Below are positions 1 to 3,605 of a stretch of 5,874 nt of DNA, one piece after another. The notes under the pieces were generated by a model, which was not told the DNA's origin, did no database searches, and saw only the letters and a list, made by a program, of their open reading frames with translations. Source of the DNA: DASTQL01 sp035761805 (GTDB lineage: Bacteria > Actinomycetota > Actinomycetes > Jiangellales > Jiangellaceae); assembly GCA_035761805.1 (NCBI GenBank), contig DASTQL010000118.1, forward strand, positions 1-5,874, in the 5' to 3' direction. A program made the position numbers and the translations under genes. Within the stretch, counting starts at the first letter, position 1. Each line of letters opens with the position of its first letter.

Positions 1-50
1 ACCTCGCGCCCTTCGACGCCGAGGCCTTTGTCGACGCGCTCATCGACTGA
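1..50 (+). CDS. ftsY: FtsY (SRP receptor GTPase), 3' end only
   Basis: Only the last 15 codons and the TGA stop at 48-50 are present, reading LAPFDAEAFVDALID in the frame starting at base 3. The pattern [D]-L-x-P-F-x-x-x-x-F-[VI]-[DE]-A-L is the characteristic extreme C-terminus of FtsY, the membrane-bound GTPase that receives ribosome-nascent chain-SRP complexes (the E. coli protein ends with a comparable PF...F-EAL segment). The call is supported by synteny: in actinobacteria ftsY commonly precedes the amt-glnK-glnD-ffh cluster found further right in this window. The fragment is too short for the sequence alone to be decisive, and the GTPase motifs lie outside the window. The next gene begins four bases after this stop. 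Confidence 0.68.
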   Translation, partial: LAPFDAEAFVDALID

Positions 51-54
51 TCCC

Positions 55-1089
55 GTGACTGGTCGCCGGTTCGCGGCGGTGGCGGCCCTGCTGGCCGTCG
101 CCGCCGCGACCTGTATGCCGGCGGCCGCCTCCGCGACGGACGGCACCTTCCGCATCACGGACCCGCGCATCACCGAGTCGTCGGGCCTGGCCCTGAGTCG
201 GGCCCACCCGCACACCGTCTGGACGGTCAACGACTCCGGTGACAGCGCCCGGGTCTTCGCCGTCGACACGCGGACGGGCAGGACCGTGGGGGTGCACGGG
301 TTCGGCGCCCCGGTCTGGGACGTCGAAGCCCTGGCCATCGACCCCGACGGCCGGATGCTCGTGGGCGACCTCGGGGACAACACGGCGTCGCGGGAGCTCG
401 TCAGGGTCTTCTGGTTCGACGAGCCGGGGCTGGGGGAGACCTCGGGCGGCTGGGCCTCGTGGGAGCTGGCCTACCCCGACGGCCCGCACGACGCCGAGGC
501 GCTGGCCGTGCACCCGCTGACCGGTCGGGTCCACATCGTCACCAAGGGCGATCCGGGCGGGGTCTACGCGCTGCCTGCCACCCCCAGCCGCGAGGGGGTC
601 AACCGCCTCGAACGGCTCGGCCCCGCGCCGGCGAGGGCCACCGACGCAGTGTTCCTCGCCGACGGCTCCGGCCTGGTGGTGCGCACCTACACCCACCTGC
701 TGGTGCTCGACGGGACGACCTTCCTCCAGACAGCGAGCGCCCGGCTGCCCCTGCAGCCCCAGGGCGAGACCCTCGCCCTTGCGCCGGGCGGCGACGGCCT
801 GCTGGCCGGAAGCGAGGGGCGTCGCTCCGCCGTCCAGCAGGTCGCCGTGCCGGAGCGGCGGACGCCCACCTCCAGCCCGCCGGACCTGCCGGACCCGTCG
901 GACCCCGGCTACACGCTGGAGCTGCGCGAGACGCCGCTCGACCCGGCCGACCTCGCCGCCGAGCCCTCGGTGACCGAGCGGGCCGGTGAGCTCCTGGCGG
1001 GCCCGGCTGGGCTGGCCCTGGGCGTCGCCCTGCTGGCCGCCCTCGCCCTGGCGGTGCACCAGTCCGTCCGCAGGAGCCGCCGACACTAG
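55..1089 (+). CDS. Secreted, C-terminally membrane-anchored beta-propeller-like protein, function unknown
   Basis: This is a 344-residue protein when started at GTG 55. I chose that start because it begins four bases after the ftsY stop and gives a classic signal peptide: MTGRR, a hydrophobic Ala/Leu/Val core at about residues 6-19, and a cleavage site ASA|TD after residue 27. An in-frame TTG at 28 would overlap ftsY by 23 bases and add nine polar residues. The exported part carries recurrent motifs typical of a propeller: ESSGLALS (41-48), WTVNDSGD (56-63), DVEALAID (89-96), GDLGDN (104-109), DAEALAV (146-152), TDAVFLADGSG (196-206) and GETLALAPGG (237-246). A Pro/Ser/Asp-rich linker (about 270-286) leads to a single membrane helix (about 316-335) and a basic tail, RRSRRH, so the propeller should face outside. 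I recognise the ESSGLA...WTxNDSGD signature from uncharacterised actinobacterial proteins, distantly like phytase-esterase or SMP-30/NHL-type propellers. No catalytic function can be assigned. Confidence 0.8.
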   Translation: MTGRRFAAVAALLAVAAATCMPAAASATDGTFRITDPRITESSGLALSRAHPHTVWTVNDSGDSARVFAVDTRTGRTVGVHGFGAPVWDVEALAIDPDGRMLVGDLGDNTASRELVRVFWFDEPGLGETSGGWASWELAYPDGPHDAEALAVHPLTGRVHIVTKGDPGGVYALPATPSREGVNRLERLGPAPARATDAVFLADGSGLVVRTYTHLLVLDGTTFLQTASARLPLQPQGETLALAPGGDGLLAGSEGRRSAVQQVAVPERRTPTSSPPDLPDPSDPGYTLELRETPLDPADLAAEPSVTERAGELLAGPAGLALGVALLAALALAVHQSVRRSRRH

Positions 1090-1108
1090 GCCCGGGTGAC
1101 GCCCGCAC

Positions 1109-1118
1109 TAGGGTGAGG
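1109..1118 (+). promoter_or_regulatory. Candidate leaderless-type -10 element (TAGGGT) or purine-rich RBS before 1121
   Basis: TAGGGT at 1109-1114 fits the actinobacterial -10 pattern TAnnnT and is separated from the GTG start at 1121 by exactly six bases, the spacing expected if transcription begins at or next to the start codon. The overlapping purine run GGGTGAGG (1111-1118) could instead act as a Shine-Dalgarno sequence, though it would sit only two bases from the start. I see no -35 hexamer at the expected distance. The two readings cannot be separated from sequence alone. Confidence 0.42.
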
Positions 1119-1120
1119 CC

Positions 1121-1759
1121 GTGCACCGCGACCGTCACGCGGCCGCCTTCATGGCCGCCGTTCAGGAGTCCTGGGAGCTGGCGTCGGCGCCGCAGGTGCG
1201 GGAGGCCTGGCAGCAGGAGAGCGCCTGCGCCGGGATGACCGTCGGCGGGCTGACCCACCACCTGCTGGGCCAGGCGCGCAGCGCGTCGCAGCTGCTCGAC
1301 GCACCACCCGGCGAGGACCAGCCCATCGCGCTGCTCGAGCACTACAGCCGCGCCGCGTGGGTCCAGCCGGAGGCCGAGGTCAACGCCTCGATCCGCGACT
1401 CCGACAACGCCGCTGCCGAGCAGGGGGCCGACGCGGTGCTGGGGGAGGCCCAGGCCGCGATCGAGACGCTGCCCGGCCTGCTGGCCCGCCCCCGGGACCC
1501 CGACACGGTCCACATCCCCTGGCAGGGCTGGTCGCTGACCACGCCCGACTTCCTGACGACGCGCATGATGGAGATGGTCGTCCACGGCGACGACCTCGCG
1601 GCGAGCGTCGGCCTGCCGACCCCGACCTATCCCGACGACGTCGTCGGCCCGGTGCTGGCCCTGCTCACCGCCGTCGCGGTCCGGCGCCACGGCCAGACCG
1701 CGCTCGTGCGAGCCCTGGCCCGCCCGCAGCGGGCACCGGGCACGGTCTCGGCCTTCTGA
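1121..1759 (+). CDS. Maleylpyruvate isomerase N-terminal domain (DinB/MDMPI-type) protein
   Basis: This 212-residue cytoplasmic protein has the layout of the mycothiol-dependent maleylpyruvate isomerase/DinB-like superfamily, a four-helix bundle that binds one metal ion and often uses mycothiol. The diagnostic segments are MTVGGLTHHLLGQ (39-51), matching the family's 'tVg-L..Hl' helix with H46/H47, and MMEMVVHGDDLAASVG (149-164), matching 'E...H..Dla.S.g' with E151, H155 and D158. H47, E151 and H155 are the likely metal ligands by family analogy. There is no signal peptide or membrane segment. GTG 1121 is chosen because it directly follows the TAGGGT/GGGTGAGG element and gives the usual short N-terminal lead-in; no alternative start is better placed. 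The gene lies 31 bases after the propeller gene and is separated from amt by a regulatory gap, so it is probably not part of the nitrogen operon. The substrate is unknown; members act as isomerases, thiol transferases or detoxification enzymes. Confidence 0.78.
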   Translation: MHRDRHAAAFMAAVQESWELASAPQVREAWQQESACAGMTVGGLTHHLLGQARSASQLLDAPPGEDQPIALLEHYSRAAWVQPEAEVNASIRDSDNAAAEQGADAVLGEAQAAIETLPGLLARPRDPDTVHIPWQGWSLTTPDFLTTRMMEMVVHGDDLAASVGLPTPTYPDDVVGPVLALLTAVAVRRHGQTALVRALARPQRAPGTVSAF

Positions 1760-1771
1760 GCCCGCCCTGAC

Positions 1772-1828
1772 CGCGCGGAAGGCCGGCCCCTGTCTCCGCT
1801 CCCAGGATGTGAGACCGGCCCCCGCGCG
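1772..1828 (+). terminator. Imperfect long hairpin downstream of the MDMPI-type gene, possible terminator
   Basis: The left arm consists of CGCGCGG (1772-1778), GGCCGG (1781-1786) and TCTC (1793-1796). The right arm is GAGA (1811-1814), CCGGCC (1815-1820) and CCGCGCG (1822-1828). The three blocks pair in order, giving 17 base pairs around a 14-base loop, with a small internal loop (AA against C) and a six-base bulge (CCCCTG) on the left. It begins 12 bases after the TGA at 1757-1759. There is no T-tract, which is usual for actinobacterial terminators. It could instead belong to the amt upstream region, since its last base is the first base of the first GTTAC element. Confidence 0.45.
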
Positions 1829-1874
1829 TTACCTGATGCTTACCGGCGGCGCGGCCCGCTAACACGCCCGTAAC
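1828..1874 (+). promoter_or_regulatory. Candidate GlnR operator: two pairs of GTAAC-like half-sites upstream of amt
   Basis: Box 1 is GTTAC-n6-CTTAC (1828-1843) and box 2 is CTAAC-n6-GTAAC (1859-1874). Each has half-sites 11 bases (one helical turn) apart and satisfies the AC-n9-AC core described for GlnR in mycobacteria; both also resemble the GTnAC-n6-GAAAC arrangement known in Streptomyces. A perfect GAAAC at 1892-1896 stays in the same 11-base phase as box 2 (1859, 1870, 1892), with the intervening position degenerate. GlnR is the OmpR-type activator of amtB-glnK-glnD in many actinobacteria under nitrogen limitation, so the location 46-92 bases before the amt start is right. I cannot identify a convincing -35/-10 pair. 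No AmtR-type site was seen. Confidence 0.6.
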
Positions 1875-1919
1875 ACGGCAGCGCACGCCCCGAAACGGCG
1901 CAGGACCACGCTCTTCCCC

Positions 1920-3266
1920 ATGGACATTGCACTCAACAGCGGCGACACCGCGTGGGTCCTGATCAGTGCCGCCCTGGTGCTGCTCATGACCCCCGGCCTC
2001 GCTCTCTTCTACGGCGGCATGGTCAGGTCCAAGAGCGTCCTGAACATGATGATGATGAGCTTCGGCTCCATGGCCACCGTCAGCGTCATCTGGGCGCTGT
2101 GGGGCTTCTCGATGGTATTCGGCAACTCCCAGGGCGGCCTCGTGGGCGACCCGTTCGAGTTCTTCGGCCTCAAGGGCATGTTCGGCGAGCGACTGCTCGG
2201 CACCCCTGAGGCAGGTGGCATCCCGACGATGGCGTTCGTCGCCTTCCAGGCGGTCTTCGCGATCATCACCGTCGCCCTGATCAGCGGCGCGATCGCCGAC
2301 CGCGCGAAGTTCTCGACCTGGCTGGTCTTCTCCGTCATCTGGGCCACACTCGTCTACTTCCCGGTCGCCCACTGGGTCTTCTCCTTCGACGGCTACGTGT
2401 CCGAGGCCGGCGGCTGGATCGCCAACACCCTCGGCGCGATCGACTTCGCCGGTGGGACGGCGGTGCACATCAACGCCGGTGCTGCGGGTCTCGCGCTCGC
2501 CCTCGTGCTCGGCAAGCGGATCGGCTTCGGCCGCGAGGCCATGCGGCCGCACAACCTGCCGCTGGTCATGCTCGGCGCCGGTCTGCTGTGGTTCGGCTGG
2601 TTCGGCTTCAACGCGGGCTCGGCGCTCGCGGCCAACGGCACAGCCAGCCTCGTCTTCGTCAACACCCTCGTCGCCACGGCGGCCGCCTCCCTGACCTGGC
2701 TCCTGGTGGAGAAGGTGCGCGACGGGCACGGCACCTCGCTCGGCGCGGCCTCGGGCGTCGTGGCCGGCCTCGTGGCCATCACGCCGTCCTGTTCGGCACT
2801 CACCCCGGTCGGGGCGATCGCCCTCGGCGCCATCGCCGGCGCCCTGTGTGCCCTGGCTGTCGGCCTGAAGTTCCGCTTCGGCTACGACGACAGCCTCGAC
2901 GTGGTGGGTGTCCACCTCGTCGGTGGTCTCGTCGGCACCATCGGCGTGGGCTTCTTCGCCGACCAGGCCGCGGCGGCCGGCGCGCAGGGCCTGTTCTTCG
3001 GCGGCGGTGTCGACCTGCTGTGGCGGCAGACCGTCGGGGCCCTGGTCGTCCTGGCCTTCTCGTTCATCGTGACCGCGGTGATCGGGCTCGCCCTGGAGAA
3101 GACCATCGGGTTCCGCCTCGACCGCGAGGCCGAGGCTGCGGGGATCGACCTGCAGGAGCACGCTGAGACGGGCTACGACATCGGTGGCTACACCGGCGGT
3201 CGCTTCGGCGGCACCGCGCCGGCACCGGCCACCTCGCCCAGGACGACCGAGGAGGTCAGCGCATGA
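1920..3266 (+). CDS. amt: Ammonium transporter (Amt/MEP/Rh family)
   Basis: A 448-residue integral membrane protein that conducts ammonium/ammonia inward as a trimer, normal length for the family with about 11 helices. The N-terminus (MDIALNSGDTAWVLISAALV) matches actinobacterial Amt proteins, which supports ATG 1920; upstream there is only a weak AGGA (1902-1905). Signature residues are present: the pore histidine pair H183 (AVHINAG, after DFAGG) and H332 (GVHLVGG), the Phe gate F113 (FQAVF) and F230 (WFGFNAGS), and S234, equivalent to E. coli Ser219. The position equivalent to E. coli Trp148 is Phe (F154 in AHWVFSF), a change at the external ammonium-recruitment site. The cytoplasmic tail (about 398-448) keeps the conserved segment EAAGIDLQEHAETGYD that interacts with PII, followed by a Gly/Ala/Pro/Thr-rich end. 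The stop overlaps the glnK start (ATGA), so the two are translationally coupled, as is general for amtB-glnK pairs. Regulation by GlnR from the upstream boxes is inferred. Confidence 0.97.
   Translation: MDIALNSGDTAWVLISAALVLLMTPGLALFYGGMVRSKSVLNMMMMSFGSMATVSVIWALWGFSMVFGNSQGGLVGDPFEFFGLKGMFGERLLGTPEAGGIPTMAFVAFQAVFAIITVALISGAIADRAKFSTWLVFSVIWATLVYFPVAHWVFSFDGYVSEAGGWIANTLGAIDFAGGTAVHINAGAAGLALALVLGKRIGFGREAMRPHNLPLVMLGAGLLWFGWFGFNAGSALAANGTASLVFVNTLVATAAASLTWLLVEKVRDGHGTSLGAASGVVAGLVAITPSCSALTPVGAIALGAIAGALCALAVGLKFRFGYDDSLDVVGVHLVGGLVGTIGVGFFADQAAAAGAQGLFFGGGVDLLWRQTVGALVVLAFSFIVTAVIGLALEKTIGFRLDREAEAAGIDLQEHAETGYDIGGYTGGRFGGTAPAPATSPRTTEEVSA
3249..3256 (+). promoter_or_regulatory. Strong ribosome binding site of glnK inside the end of amt
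   Basis: GAGGAGGT lies six bases before the ATG at 3263 and matches the anti-Shine-Dalgarno well. It sits within the last codons of amt (encoding Glu-Glu-Val) and fixes the glnK start at the ATGA overlap. It contrasts with the weak sites in front of amt and glnD and suggests that GlnK is translated most strongly of the three. Confidence 0.85.
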
Positions 3267-3601
3267 AACTCGTGACCGCGATCATCAAGCCGCACCAGCT
3301 CGACTCCGTGAAGGAGGCCCTCGAGTCCTACGGCATCTCGGGGATGACCGTCAGCGAGGCCTCCGGCTACGGCCGGCAGCGGGGACACAGCGAGGTCTAC
3401 CGCGGCGCGGAGTACAACGTCGACTTCGTGCCCAAGGTCAGGGTCGAGGTCCTCGTGGACGACATCGACGCAGGCAGCGTCGTCGACGTCATCCTCAAGA
3501 CGGCACAGACCGGGCGCATCGGCGACGGGAAGATCTGGACCGTTCCCGTGGAGGACGTCGTCCGGGTGCGGACCGGCGAGCACGGCGTCGAGGCGCTCTG
3601 A
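3263..3601 (+). CDS. glnK: PII nitrogen signal-transduction protein GlnK
   Basis: 112 residues, the standard PII length; a trimeric cytoplasmic sensor of ATP/ADP and 2-oxoglutarate. The N-terminal strand MKLVTAIIKP is canonical. The T-loop (about 37-55) contains GRQRGHSEVYRGAEYNVDF, including the PII signature YRGAEY with the modifiable Tyr51 and Q39, the 2-oxoglutarate/Mg-coordinating residue. The B-loop TGRIGDGKIW (83-92) with K90, and R101/R103 in the C-loop, form the nucleotide site. Linkage to amt by a 4-base overlap identifies it as the GlnK type, whose T-loop blocks the Amt pore when nitrogen is plentiful. In characterised actinobacteria Tyr51 is adenylylated rather than uridylylated by GlnD, whose gene follows four bases downstream; the modification type in this organism is inferred from the lineage. 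All ligand-binding positions I checked are intact. Confidence 0.97.
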   Translation: MKLVTAIIKPHQLDSVKEALESYGISGMTVSEASGYGRQRGHSEVYRGAEYNVDFVPKVRVEVLVDDIDAGSVVDVILKTAQTGRIGDGKIWTVPVEDVVRVRTGEHGVEAL

Positions 3602-3605
3602 TCTG

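Noticed and set aside
28..54. Upstream TTG start for the propeller gene
   Set aside because: It overlaps ftsY by 23 bases, has no ribosome binding site and would put nine polar residues before an otherwise well-formed signal peptide beginning at GTG 55.
55..135. Lipoprotein or Tat signal in the propeller protein
   Set aside because: The Cys at residue 20 is preceded by Ala-Ala-Thr, not a lipobox ending in Gly/Ala/Ser-Cys. The RR pair is followed by F-A-A rather than a good Tat consensus, so an ordinary Sec signal with ASA cleavage fits better.
1632..1647. Perfect 16-bp palindrome CCGACGACGTCGTCGG in the MDMPI-type gene
   Set aside because: It arises from consecutive Asp-Asp-Val-Val codons with G/C-ending usage and lies mid-gene, so it is more likely codon-driven than an operator.
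599..1690. Minus-strand frame spanning the propeller and MDMPI-type genes
   Set aside because: Composition is Arg/Gly/Pro-rich and has no family resemblance; it crosses two convincing + strand genes and their intergenic gap.
1665..3161. Long minus-strand open frame of 498 codons opposite amt
   Set aside because: It is the antisense shadow of amt, which is unambiguous on the + strand. The translation is low-complexity, rich in Gly, Asp, Glu, Ala, Arg and His, with no recognisable domain, as expected from antisense of GC-rich coding DNA.
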